Assembly (NCBI GenBank): GCA_016630955.3
Contig: CM049985.1
Coordinates: 806,001-870,000, forward strand
Origin: Didymella arachidicola
Taxonomy: Eukaryota; Ascomycota; Dothideomycetes; Pleosporales; Didymellaceae
Length of the DNA: 64,000 nt
Direction: 5' to 3'
The first letter of the stretch is position 1; each line of letters starts with the position of its first letter. Shown piece by piece: positions 44,786 through 54,629 of this stretch. A model generated the notes under the pieces. It searched no databases and had not been told where the DNA came from. It was given only the letters and a program-made list of their open reading frames with translations. The position numbers and the translations under genes are program-made.

Positions 44786-45632
44786 ACCCAACAGTATTTT
44801 CGCAACCTTATTCTCTTGTCCGCTTTCCTATTTATAGTCCTCTGAAGGAGATAGAATCAGTGTATCAATAAGTAGTTTTAGATCTATAAGCTATCTATCC
44901 ATATAATTAAATATATTTTTTTTCCATCGTGGAGCCAAATTAACTTCTTATGTTATACATGTAAATCTTTTTAGAAGTGATTATTTTTAATAGCTGTCAT
45001 AGTAAAAGAGTCATTGCTCTTATAAATTGCCTAAGTACGCCTATTTTAATAAGGACTTCCGTGTATTAACCTAAGACGTGCATTGACCAAGCAGCCACGG
45101 TAGCGTATCTAGCAAGCGGAGCAGATTGTGCACGCCTTTGTAGTCACTCAAATACTGGACACGATCTCCGAATCTCCTTGGAAATATAGGGAAAGGCAAT
45201 AAATCGAATCATAACACCTGGATACTCTACTTTCCGCTTGTGTAGTGACTCCGGGCCTCGTTCAAACTTCAAAGAGAACGAGCGACCTTGCAACAGCCAA
45301 TAGACACGTAAAGTTTAATCACAGCAGGATTGTTCTCAACTCCTAGAAGCAACAACACGTATGAACCACTTTCACTGAAGTGTGTCTTAACTGATTACGA
45401 AGCCGGTCGATAGTCTTACTGTCGTGAAAGAAACAGCGTGACTCCAGCTTAGCAATCAAAGGCTTACAAATGCACGTGCGAGCACGCAATGCACATCGCC
45501 ATTGCGGCTACATACACAAGGCTATGGAACGCCTTGTTGGAGCAACAGCTTACATATGGTCCCTATGAACCGTAACGTTGTATGGGCTCGGAATTGTCGG
45601 TCAGCTTACTTAACAAAGAAAGAGCCTCGACA
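44786..45632. other. Intergenic with AT-rich tract
   Basis: The stretch about 44,830-45,070 is visibly AT-rich (poly-T run, ATATAATTAAATATA) against GC-balanced surroundings. No gene. Such islands in ascomycetes are often remnants of RIP-mutated repeats. The rest is upstream sequence of the dehydrogenase gene. Confidence 0.55.
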
Positions 45633-46874
45633 ATGCCAATCAACAACGACAATCTTGCCTGGACAGTGCCAGTTTCGGCAACCTCCACTGGCCACTTGAC
45701 TCAACGTCTCCTACCAACGCCTACTGCCGAATCCCGCCAGGTACTTGTTCGTTTGACTGCCGCATCGCTCAATTATCGCGACCTGCTTGTTGCGACCCGG
45801 TCACCAGAGTATCCTGGTAACCACGTCGCCAACCTTGTGCCCTGTTCAGACGGCGCTGGCATAATACACTCCGCCGGACCGGAGTCGAGATTCACTGGTC
45901 GCGAGGGCACTAGTGTGGTTCTGCACCCGAATGAGTGGCTCGCGGAAGATGTGAGGAATCTCAATCTACAGAAGGTATTCGGTGCCGCAGCGTCTGAAGG
46001 TACTCTTGCTTTGCACGACCAGCTGCGCTTTTAATGTACTGATCATTCAGGTGTCTTGCAGCAATGGATAGTCGTTGACGACGCCCGGGTCATCGAAGCG
46101 CCAGCACATCTTACAAGTGTGGAGAGTGCGAGTCTGCCTACCGCTGGGGTAACAGCCTGGAGTGCGATACGAGAGGGTCTTGATGCTTCTTTTGCCGGAG
46201 AGCTAGGTGTTTGGCGTGATGGGAAAAGACTGCAGGGCAAGACGATCCTCACACAGGGTACCGGCGGCGTGAGCTGTTTTGCCATCCAGGTATGTCACCT
46301 TCACAGACATGCCTGCAATACTAACCACAGCTCTAGATCGCAGCCGCACTCGGTGCAGCAGTCATTGTAACATCATCTTCTGACGAAAAACTTGAGTTTG
46401 CGAGGAGGCTCGGTGCCACGCATGGCATCAACTACAACACTACTCCGGACTGGAACTTGGAAGTCTTGCGCCTCACGGGCGGGAAGGGTGTAGATCAGGT
46501 CATTGAACTAGGTGGTGCGCAAACACTTCTCAAGTCTGTGAACAGCGTCCGCAGGGGTGGACTAGTCAGTTTAATCGGCATCTTGAGCGCTCCACAAGAT
46601 GTGCCTGCGGAGATCGTGCCAGCGATATTGTTCGGGGGCAAAATAGGTGGGTGCATGTGACATGCCGATTTTCAATGCTGACGAAATAGTAGTGAAAGGC
46701 TGTGTCGCGTTCAGCCGCGACAGTACGGCTGAGTTCGTCAGGTTTACTGAGCACCATAGCATCAAGCCGGTTGTTGCGAGAACGTTCGCCTTCGGTGCTG
46801 CAAGGGAAGCCCTCGAGGCGCTAAAAAACCAGAAAGAAGTCGGCAAGATCGCGGTCAAGATCAGCGACGAGTGA
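45633..46874 (+). CDS. Zinc-independent MDR dehydrogenase / quinone-oxidoreductase-like, 4 exons
   Basis: Model: 45633-45999, 46051-46289, 46337-46646, 46690-46874, introns of 51, 47 and 43 nt; 366 aa. GroES-like fold: VLVRLTAASLNYRDLLVATR and LVPCSDGAGII. Rossmann domain: ILTQGTGGVSCFAIQIAAALGAAVIVTSSS, then GKGVDQVIELGGAQTL and the end KPVVARTFAFGAAREALEAL. The structural zinc Cys cluster is absent, so it belongs with the zinc-free NADPH reductases of the alcohol dehydrogenase superfamily. The substrate is unknown. All introns keep phase and restore family motifs. An in-frame ATG at 45,582 would add 17 residues; the MPINNDNLAWTV start fits better. Confidence 0.86.
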
Positions 46875-47484
46875 GCCGTACCGTATGTGCGTCGTCGAAG
46901 ACGATGCAACAAGCTCAAAGATCATAGTGCTGGTGCACGATAGTAGATTCGATAGTTGCGGTTATCGCAATTTTTATTAAGCAACTCACGATCCGCGCCG
47001 CTCCTTGATCTTTCTAATTTTTTTTAATCACCCAATGATCTTGTTGCCGCTGGTTTCGACTTGTGGGCCTCGACTTGCGGAAACTGCGCAAGTGGTGTGA
47101 TGTTGTTCGGGTCTAGGTCCAAATCGGCCTAATCTGGAAGGCATCAGTCCACTTTTGACCACACGAAGGACGACTTTGTCTTAGGACCCAAGGAAACATC
47201 AGAGTTGAACATGTGATCACATACTACATAGATCCCTCATTACCCAGAACCCGCGCGTCTTTGCTGTCCCGCAACCCAAATCCGACATAACAGCCTGCGT
47301 GAAAGCTGTCCGGCATCTCAAGTCGACCTTTGAAGACTTACGCCACTTTGACAGCAATACCTGACGATCTCAGCACCATCCTTTGCGATTCATCACCTGG
47401 AACAGCGCTTCATGGGAGAGTCCTCGTCACTGCCACAGCGTTCAGAGATCAAAAACTCCACCATTCCAAGATTACCGTTCAAAT
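46875..47484. other. Intergenic, no gene seen
   Basis: No coding signal or repeat. It contains the dehydrogenase 3-prime region and the upstream region of the small gene that follows. Confidence 0.5.
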
Positions 47485-47721
47485 ATGTGGTTCACCCGCG
47501 GCTTCTCCCTCACAAACTTTGTCATCGGGACCTCGGCGCTTTCCTTTCAGGTATTTATTTTGCACCCATGGCATGAGCAATTAGACGAGGAGTTTAAAGA
47601 GCTACGAAGCGAACATGCAAGATTGCTGGACGAGACGCATAAGCAGCATGGACTTGAGTTGAGGAGGATTAGGGAGCAGCTGGAGGAGCTGAAGGCGCAA
47701 CGGGGTGGGTGGTGGCGATGA
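47485..47721 (+). CDS. 78-aa protein: membrane segment plus coiled coil
   Basis: From ATG 47,485: MWFTRGFSLTNFVIGTSALS starts a hydrophobic N-terminal segment of about 20 residues. HPWHEQLDEEFKELRSEHAR and a heptad-like acidic/basic helix run on to the end. This shape (short membrane anchor, then coiled coil) looks like a small organellar or endomembrane protein; I do not recognise the family. The codon composition and clean amphipathic pattern argue against chance. A longer reading upstream (from 47,383) lacks protein-like character. Confidence 0.6.
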   Translation: MWFTRGFSLTNFVIGTSALSFQVFILHPWHEQLDEEFKELRSEHARLLDETHKQHGLELRRIREQLEELKAQRGGWWR

Positions 47722-47989
47722 GTTCCACAAATGGAAAGTGTTGGGAGATGCGTTCAATGCGAGCCATATGACACGTGAGTGTCATGTATTTTGGTATGTG
47801 GAATCGGCGGAGTATATACCTCAGGCTGACTCGAGTACAGGAAGCGAACAAATATATGAATGCAAAAATTTGACTATGCTATGAACAAGGCCTGTTTCGA
47901 CAAGTACGTGCAATGCTTGCGATGTTAAGCGCCGTGTGCAGTCCGTTGCTGCTAGTATCTGCCAAAATCCCCATCGACAATCAGCTTGC

Positions 47990-48397
47990 TTAGTTCTCCC
48001 GATACTTCGTATCTTCCCAGCCAAGAATCTTGTCCGAGACCCAAAAGATGCCAAGCATCAGGAATGGAACGAGGATAATGATGACAGCCCACCATTTCAC
48101 TGGCATTGAACCAGCCTTAGCTTCTGCAATGATGATACGCTCCTCGTGCAGATCAGCCATTCGAGCCTTCGTCGTCGCAGACAGTCCAGGCTGACGCCCC
48201 AATCAAGCCCCCTTCTCACGTTGAGCCGCATCGTCGTGCTTGAACTTCTTCAGACCCCGATTGGATACCTGCATCTGGCCTTCGGCGATCATGAGATTGT
48301 ACGACTCCTTAAGCTCGCCAAGTGACATTGAAGGCTTCGGCGTCTGTTGTGTCTTGATGGGTACCTTTGGCTTGCCATCGGTCCTCCTGAACCACAT
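47990..48397 (-). pseudogene. Small tail-anchored membrane protein interrupted by in-frame TGA
   Basis: One minus-strand frame from the ATG at 48,397 to 47,990 would encode about 135 aa but for TGA at 48,205-48,203. Before it: MSLGELKESYNLMIAEGQMQ, NRGLKKFKHDDAAQREKGA. After it: LGRQPGLSATTKARMADLHE, then a hydrophobic segment (VKWWAVIIILVPFLMLGIFW) and a short tail ending KYREN. Both sides look like parts of one conserved basic-helix plus C-terminal anchor protein. No intron with matching phase removes the stop. It may be a true nonsense mutation (from TGG or CGA), a sequencing error, or stop-codon readthrough; alternatively translation begins at Met 48,163. Function unknown. Confidence 0.6.
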
Positions 48398-48550
48398 TAA
48401 GACTTTTCTAGAGATCGTGGCGAAAAGCACGTTGGCGTTTTGTCGAAGCGTGCGGGTGTCTTGCTCATTTGGCTGGATGACTGCGTTCTCGGCAAAGGAA
48501 ATCTCAACATATGCGGCGTCCTTCTTCAGCCCAGAGTGCTTCGCAGCTGT

Positions 48551-50953
48551 TCAATTCTCGTGGCGCTTGGCATGACCTTTAGAGATAGGCCTGGGGGCGG
48601 TATCGTGGGCGATAGCGGTGACGGTAGCGTTGAGGGTGGGCTCTCCTTCTTCACGGATGGTATCCGGGACGGTGGCGGCGGCAGCAGCAGCAGCAGTGGC
48701 AGCAGCGGCAGCGGCACGCTTCTTTGCGGCGTTTCGCTGTGCCTTGCTCCGCTTCTTCTTCTGGCGGGCGACAACGAGCTCGGGCGAAGAAGCGGTGACT
48801 TCTTGGGCAACTTCTGTATCGTCATCGTCAACAATCGCATCGTTGAGAACCTCCTCAGCATTGATACACTGGGTAAGTGACCTAACAGCTGTCGAGTTTG
48901 GAGATACTTGTTGACCTCTGCCATTGTCCCCGACGGAGATTGATGCTGCTGGAACTTCTTCGGGGGTTTCAAAGATCTCCAGAACATCTCCTTCAACATC
49001 TTCCTCGTTATCAGTGTCTGGCTCATAATCGAGGTAGTCGGCAACGTTGATGCTGTCCATAAATTCCTCATCAACGCTCTCGGATGAGTCTTCGGACTGA
49101 GGAGCTACTACCATTACGGGCTCTGCCGGTGACGCAACGGTTTCGGGCGATTTAGTCGAAAGCACCTCTTCGACTGTCACGACTGCAGCCTTATTTAAGG
49201 AATCGAGGATGCTAAGCTGTCTTGGGTCCATTGGGGGCGCCCCTTGAGCATCCAGAACGGATGCCGGCAGGACTTCAGTCTTTTCGGCGATAGCGATCGG
49301 AGGATCATTGGTAGCCGGAGAGGTACGTACTGCTGATGATTCGACATCTTGAACGTCGATCTGGGGCTTTTGGAGGTCGTCAGGCTCCTCCGGGGTTGTG
49401 TTCAACGCCTCTTCAATTAGAGTGGAGGATGTCACCTTCGTCCGCCGGGCACGTTCGGCCTCCTCGTGGCGACGCTGAAGCTCTGCAGCAGTCACAATAC
49501 CGTAATCAAGTGGAAGCAGCCCAGCAGCGTTGCGAGCCTGCGCCTCCTCTTCATCATCGTACATTGCCTCATAGGCAGCCTGCCACTTGTGCGATTCGAT
49601 GGTCGGAACCTGCTCGATCCAATCATCCCAAGGGTCTGTTGTTGCAGCAGCTGCTGCCGACTTGGACACTTCAACGGCAGGCTCTGAAGATGCTGTAATG
49701 GAAGACGCAGTGGCCGCAACAATTGCACCAGTACCCTCAATTCTCGCGGCCGACGCGGCTTCAGACATCCCAGAGGTCTCATTAGCGGATGCAGCAGCAG
49801 TCTCAGCGACAGGCTTGGTTGTCTCTGGACTTCTCATGTGCAGGTCTGGCGATGAAAGGATTTCGGTGGTCGGGGCGACAACTTCAGCTTCCGTCTTCTC
49901 TTCGACCTCGGTACGAGCCTCACATTTCTCAGTGACAGTATCTCCCTCCTTCTGTGAGACAGTATTGTTCTGCTCTTCCGTGGCTGTGGTGGCCTCAAGA
50001 GCATCGTCGGACATGATCTCTGGCGCAATGCTTGTGCCGAAGACTACGCCAGTTGCAGCGCCATCCTCTCCCAGAAGCTGGGAGCCTCCAATGATTTCCC
50101 GTGCCGCAGGCAAGACAGCCTCCTCCTCTTGACCAGGCGCATCGTCATTGGGTCCTTCAACCACCTTCTTGGTGTCACCAGTAGCCTCAGTTTCTACAGC
50201 TGAAAGTGCTGGCTCGACCTTCTTGTCACTTGACATAGGCGCCGTGGGCTCTGCCGCCACGGTGTGCTTGGCTGGTGTGAACTTAGCGCTACTGGCCTCT
50301 TTCACGGCGACTTTCCTCTTGCGCTGATTACGCTTTTTCGAGTTCTTGACTTCATGCCAGCCTTCTTCAGCGTCGCCCTGCTCAGTTTCGAGCAAAGCTT
50401 GAGCCTCCGCGTTCTGAATTGCCTTGGTTGCAACCTCCTTCTCTTGAGCAGCTTGAACCTCAGCTTGTGCAGCCGCCGCCGCCGGCTCCTCTTCCTCTTC
50501 CTTCACGTCTGCCCAAGACAAGTTACGGGGTGAGGGATATAGAGACAGCAGGGCCTCAGTGTGCGTAGCGGGCTTCTTGGCAGGCGGGATAGGCATGGGT
50601 CCAGATGAAGCGGGTGCAGGCGTCACAGCACTGGTCTCTGGAAGCTTGGAAGGAGCTGCAGGTGCGGCAGTAACAGGCCCAGTGAGCTCAAGGTCTGCTA
50701 TAGCGGCATTGACGACGGGTGGAGGCGCGGCTTCGACATCTACAGAGAAGTTAGCAAAACATGCACAAGGATGGGCGACACAATGTTCGCAGCTCAGCCT
50801 GTCTGTGCCAACATTGCCTCGAACTTGAATGAGGGCCGCAACCATACCTTCTCGGGTACCATCATCTCCGATCTCCAGCTCATCGGCTTCACCCTCGATC
50901 ATATGATCAGGAAGCTCTTCGTAGATGGGAACGAATTTGTTTGTAGAGGACAT
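48551..50953 (-). CDS. Large disordered protein of unknown function, 2 exons
   Basis: Model: exon 1 50953-50848, intron 50847-50740 (108 nt, GTATGG donor, GCTAAC branch, TGTAG acceptor), exon 2 50739-48551; 764 aa. The start MSSTNKFVPIYEELPDHMIE is acidic. A short W-x-D-V segment (LSWADVKEEEEE) and a basic segment (EGWHEVKNSKKRNQRKRK) stand out. Most of the rest is Glu/Ala/Pro/Thr-rich and likely disordered. Near the C-terminus a Lys/Arg block (RQKKKRSKAQRNAAKKR) is followed by polyalanine. The basic blocks suggest a nuclear or RNA-associated protein, but no domain is recognised. The unspliced frame reaches upstream to 51,139, but the intron is textbook. Confidence 0.72.
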   Translation of the reverse strand: MSSTNKFVPIYEELPDHMIEGEADELEIGDDGTREGMVAALIQVRGNVGTDRLSCEHCVAHPCACFANFSVDVEAAPPPVVNAAIADLELTGPVTAAPAAPSKLPETSAVTPAPASSGPMPIPPAKKPATHTEALLSLYPSPRNLSWADVKEEEEEPAAAAAQAEVQAAQEKEVATKAIQNAEAQALLETEQGDAEEGWHEVKNSKKRNQRKRKVAVKEASSAKFTPAKHTVAAEPTAPMSSDKKVEPALSAVETEATGDTKKVVEGPNDDAPGQEEEAVLPAAREIIGGSQLLGEDGAATGVVFGTSIAPEIMSDDALEATTATEEQNNTVSQKEGDTVTEKCEARTEVEEKTEAEVVAPTTEILSSPDLHMRSPETTKPVAETAAASANETSGMSEAASAARIEGTGAIVAATASSITASSEPAVEVSKSAAAAATTDPWDDWIEQVPTIESHKWQAAYEAMYDDEEEAQARNAAGLLPLDYGIVTAAELQRRHEEAERARRTKVTSSTLIEEALNTTPEEPDDLQKPQIDVQDVESSAVRTSPATNDPPIAIAEKTEVLPASVLDAQGAPPMDPRQLSILDSLNKAAVVTVEEVLSTKSPETVASPAEPVMVVAPQSEDSSESVDEEFMDSINVADYLDYEPDTDNEEDVEGDVLEIFETPEEVPAASISVGDNGRGQQVSPNSTAVRSLTQCINAEEVLNDAIVDDDDTEVAQEVTASSPELVVARQKKKRSKAQRNAAKKRAAAAAATAAAAAAATVPDTIREEGEPTLNATVTAIAHDTAPRPISKGHAKRHEN

Positions 50954-51515
50954 TGCGAAGGGGTCCAAGGAAGCAAGAGAATCCAATGAAAATCTTGTGG
51001 TGGTCGGCGAAGATGGCAAAAGACTACGTTGACAAGGCGGTGAGAATCTGATGTCAAATCGTTGGAAAGTTGCAGAGTGTAGAGAGAGAAAGGAGCAGCG
51101 CGTGCGGCCAGCTGATATACTCGCGAAGACAAAAGGCACCTTTCACCTGGTCTTCGAGATCTAATGACACACTTGAAAAAAGGTCAGGAACTATCCCAAC
51201 GCGAGGGCCTTTCACTCGCCCCACTTGAGCACGACAAGCGCTGTGAAAGGGTCCGGTACGATATTGATAAGTATATAGGTGAAAGCCAGGTTTCCACAGG
51301 GGTATCGTCTGAGAAGGGAAGTATGTTATAGGAAATGAATAGCAAACTTGCCGATCGTCACATGGCCGTGAGATGCAGACAAACACACATGATGAGTACA
51401 TCGAAGCAATCCGGGAAAACGAAATGTAGAAGCAATGTGTGACATGAACATTCCGCTGGGTATCGCGACAAGAAAGTAGAAACCGGCTGACGTGGTTGGC
51501 AATAATCACAACAGA

Positions 51516-54500
51516 CTAGGGAAGCACTGGGATCTTCTGAACCCACTCTGGAAGCTCCCAGTCCGGATGCAGATGCAATAACTGAGCCCAAGAATATCGC
51601 ACCCAGGCCAGCTTGGCTGCAAAGTCAGAGATTGAGAACTCACGCAGAGCACCACCGGGTCGACAGTGATCCCTGAAGATATCTTCGAGAGCTGCATATC
51701 TGGTGAGCATGCTGTAGAGTAGAGCGACGGAGGGGGTAGACTTACAATCAAACGACTGCAGGGCGTCAAGCAGCGCCATCTCCTGTTCTGGTGTCCAGTC
51801 CTTACCACTCGTTATGAAAACAGAAGATGGTGGCGGCGCACTACGCTTGCCAAAGAACGGCACACGCTCAAATGAGTCTCCGTTGGCATCGGTCTCTTTT
51901 AAATCAGGAGGCTCGACGAATCTGAGCCATCGTTGACGATATGGATCCGTTTCGTAACGCATGCGTGTAATGTGGAGATCTTGCCAACGCTTCCTTCTCA
52001 CCCTCGCAGAGCGAAGCGCTTCTTCCCGCCTGACCATCTCCCGCTCTTGTCTTTCCCACTGTCGCTGAATCTCGATGCGGGCCTGCTGATCTGATTCTGC
52101 CCTTCGGAGAGCATTCAGCCGTTTCTTGAAGTGCTTCTCGACGAAACGAAGAGGTGCAATCAGATCAATCTCAACGCTCTTGATGAGCCTGTCGCCTGGC
52201 CTGTGTCCTTGAACTTTGACCTTCCATGAATCCATGGTATCCTTGAATCTCAGCATCTCGAGGATGAAGGGATATAACACCTCCATAGCACTCAGCGACT
52301 CCGTGACGTCACCGTTTTCTCCTTGCTCATATTGAAATTTCTCGTACATGGCTTCGAGGAAAAGAGTCAACGTCCGGAAGAGATAAGCAAATGCATCGAG
52401 CTTGAAGTCGGAGCGGGTGTCCTCTTCAATTCTTGAACCGATGCTGGCGAGACGACGTACAAGGACATCTCTACAGTCTGTAATGTCATCGTATGAGCAG
52501 TCTTGCCTGCTCAGCGTGCCACGTGCCCTGTCACAAAAGCGGTCAATCTTCCGCGCAAGCCCTACAGAGCATACTCCTGATCGCTCATGACCATTTGCAA
52601 AATCAAACACTTGTTCCAGAGCTGGAAGCCGTATGCCCGCAGCAGTGTCTTGATCGTCGATCTGCTCGTTCGCGCCGTGGGCATCTGCGTCTTCGGTTTC
52701 TGGTGTTTGACGATTGTGAACATCGTCATTCTTATTGCGTCCTTCTTCACCGTCTCCACTATCAGCCTCTCTCTGCGACCTGTTTTGCCGGCCATTCTTG
52801 GGAAATTGACTCGTTGCTTGCGTAGCTTCCTCGTGGGCCTCGCCGTCGGGCTCGGGGACTGTACTTGGGTCTTGGAACGGAATACGGATCTGCCTATTCG
52901 TCTTCCCACGCTTGGTTGCAGAAGAAGCTACTAGAACTTTAGTATTCCCGGATGTGTGTTGTGCAGCTGCACCTTTTCGCACGTTCGCGGGCGTTGAAGA
53001 AGTCTCAGGTGCGGTTGCAGAGTAACCTCGAGCCTGAGAGGAGCGTGTTTGTCTAGCGCTAAGAGGTGCCTCGACGCGCGGTTGAGAATCGACGTGTTCT
53101 TGCGCAGCCTGCTGCCTCTCTCGTCGCCTGATCTCTCGTGGATCTTGGGGAGAAGTCTCGTGTGCTCCTGATGCATCTTGACGTGTAGTGGCGACGGGCG
53201 GAAGCGTGTCCTCCTCGAATTCGGGCTCATCGGGGCTGACCATCTTCGGTCCCTTTAACTTCTTGAGCTTCTTTGTCGGCTTTGATATCGCACCGGTCTC
53301 ACCATCGGTATGCGTGTCAATGCCATGCTCGGGCCGACCTTTGCGCTTAGACTTCATGACAGCGGCAAGTCGCTGAGTCTGCATGTTCTGCACCACGGCG
53401 TCACGGAATTCGTTATCCACTTCAGCAAAGGCGATAACCGACGGTTGAGATACTATGCTTCCACCGCTCCTCAGTGGTTGACCTCGGCCCTTCTTGGGCT
53501 TTTTGAACAAATTGTCCTCCGGAACTACTATCGTTTTGTGGTCAACCTCCCCATCCACCATTTCTGCAGCTGCAACAGATGTCGCATTCTCGCCGCTCTG
53601 ACGTGGGGATGCTTGCGGTTTCTTCAATGCCGAAGATGTGTCCTTCTCGACGGGGAACGGCGCCAACAAGGCAACTTCTTCAGGCTCAATTCTTCCCGCA
53701 GCAGTAGATGTCACGTTACTACCGCCACGCTTTGGTCGCCCTTGTTGTTTCTTTGCGGCCGATGGGAATTCTTCGCGTGGCACGAGAGGCGATGTAGGAG
53801 CATCAACGATGTCGTCATCCCCAAATGCCTCCGTTGGAGCTGAGACGTCTAGGCCCTCAGGGATCTCAGCAGATGCATCGTCTTTTGGCTGGACTTGGCT
53901 TGTCTCTAGGACAATATCTTCTTCCTCATTCTCGGAATGGGCAATCCGTGGAGGTAAAGAGGCCCTCTTTTTCTGCGGGCTCGGTCCCAGATCGTACAGT
54001 TGCTTGCCACGAGCCTTCTTCTGCGAGCTCTCAGAAATTAGGTCTGCCAAGCTTGCTCGTGGCAGCTTCCCCTTCGTCGCTTTCAAAGACTTCAGACGTC
54101 CAGTCTTAGCCAGCGCGTCAGCTCTTGCTGCTGGGGGCATCAACGATATAGGCAATGCGCGCGCAGCATTGAGGAGGTTTGCGCCGTGTTGGGCAGTGAT
54201 TGAGCCTGAGGGTGGTGCAGCAGCTTGGCGCCGGACAGGACTACTGGCTTCGGCGAGGAGCTGCTGCGATGCGGCTTCGCTATCAAATGAGGGTGAGGAT
54301 AGAATGACGAGAGCTGTAAAATCGTCAGCAATGTAAACAAAGCCAGCTGGATGCGCCGGGACCAATACTCGCAGCTCTCGGAGCCATGATGCGTGAATGA
54401 AGCTCTGCGCGACCGCACACAGCTTTTAATTCCTCATCGTCGAGAAGATGAGACGAAAAGACCTCGCTGCAAGCCTCAGGTGTGGGGGGAAGGAGCTCTG

Positions 54501-54549
54501 ACCCCAGGAGGCAGTCGCGGTGCGGGACCGCCCTAGCGCGAACCAGCAT
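51516..54549 (-). CDS. Large protein with AT-hook-like motifs and C-terminal SANT-like domain, 3 exons
   Basis: Model: exon 1 54549-54369, intron 54368-54314 (55 nt), exon 2 54313-51746, intron 51745-51692 (54 nt), exon 3 51691-51516; 974 aa. The middle is long, acidic/basic and disordered, with several Gly-Arg-Pro cores (KKQQGRPKRGGS, KSKRKGRPEHG) like AT hooks. A helical domain (about residues 660-870) includes FVEKHFKKRLNALRRAESDQ. The C-terminus begins DWTPEQEMALLDALQSF and, once the last intron is removed, continues LEDIFRDHCRPGGALREFS, the spacing of a Myb/SANT fold. A chromatin-associated role is likely, but I do not recognise the family. The last intron is a multiple of three, so retention would still give protein. 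Confidence 0.75.
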
Positions 54550-54629
54550 CGTTGGCAGGCGCGAACCGCCACCCAGACGCGCCGTCACATGCCCTGCAGC
54601 AACTATCACATCAACGACTCAACACCAAC
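54550..54629. promoter_or_regulatory. 80-bp space between two divergent start codons
   Basis: The SANT-like gene starts at 54,549 on the minus strand and the PP2A activator at 54,630 on the plus strand. Transcription start sites must overlap the opposite gene or lie within 80 bp, implying a shared bidirectional promoter. No TATA box is visible. Confidence 0.65.
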
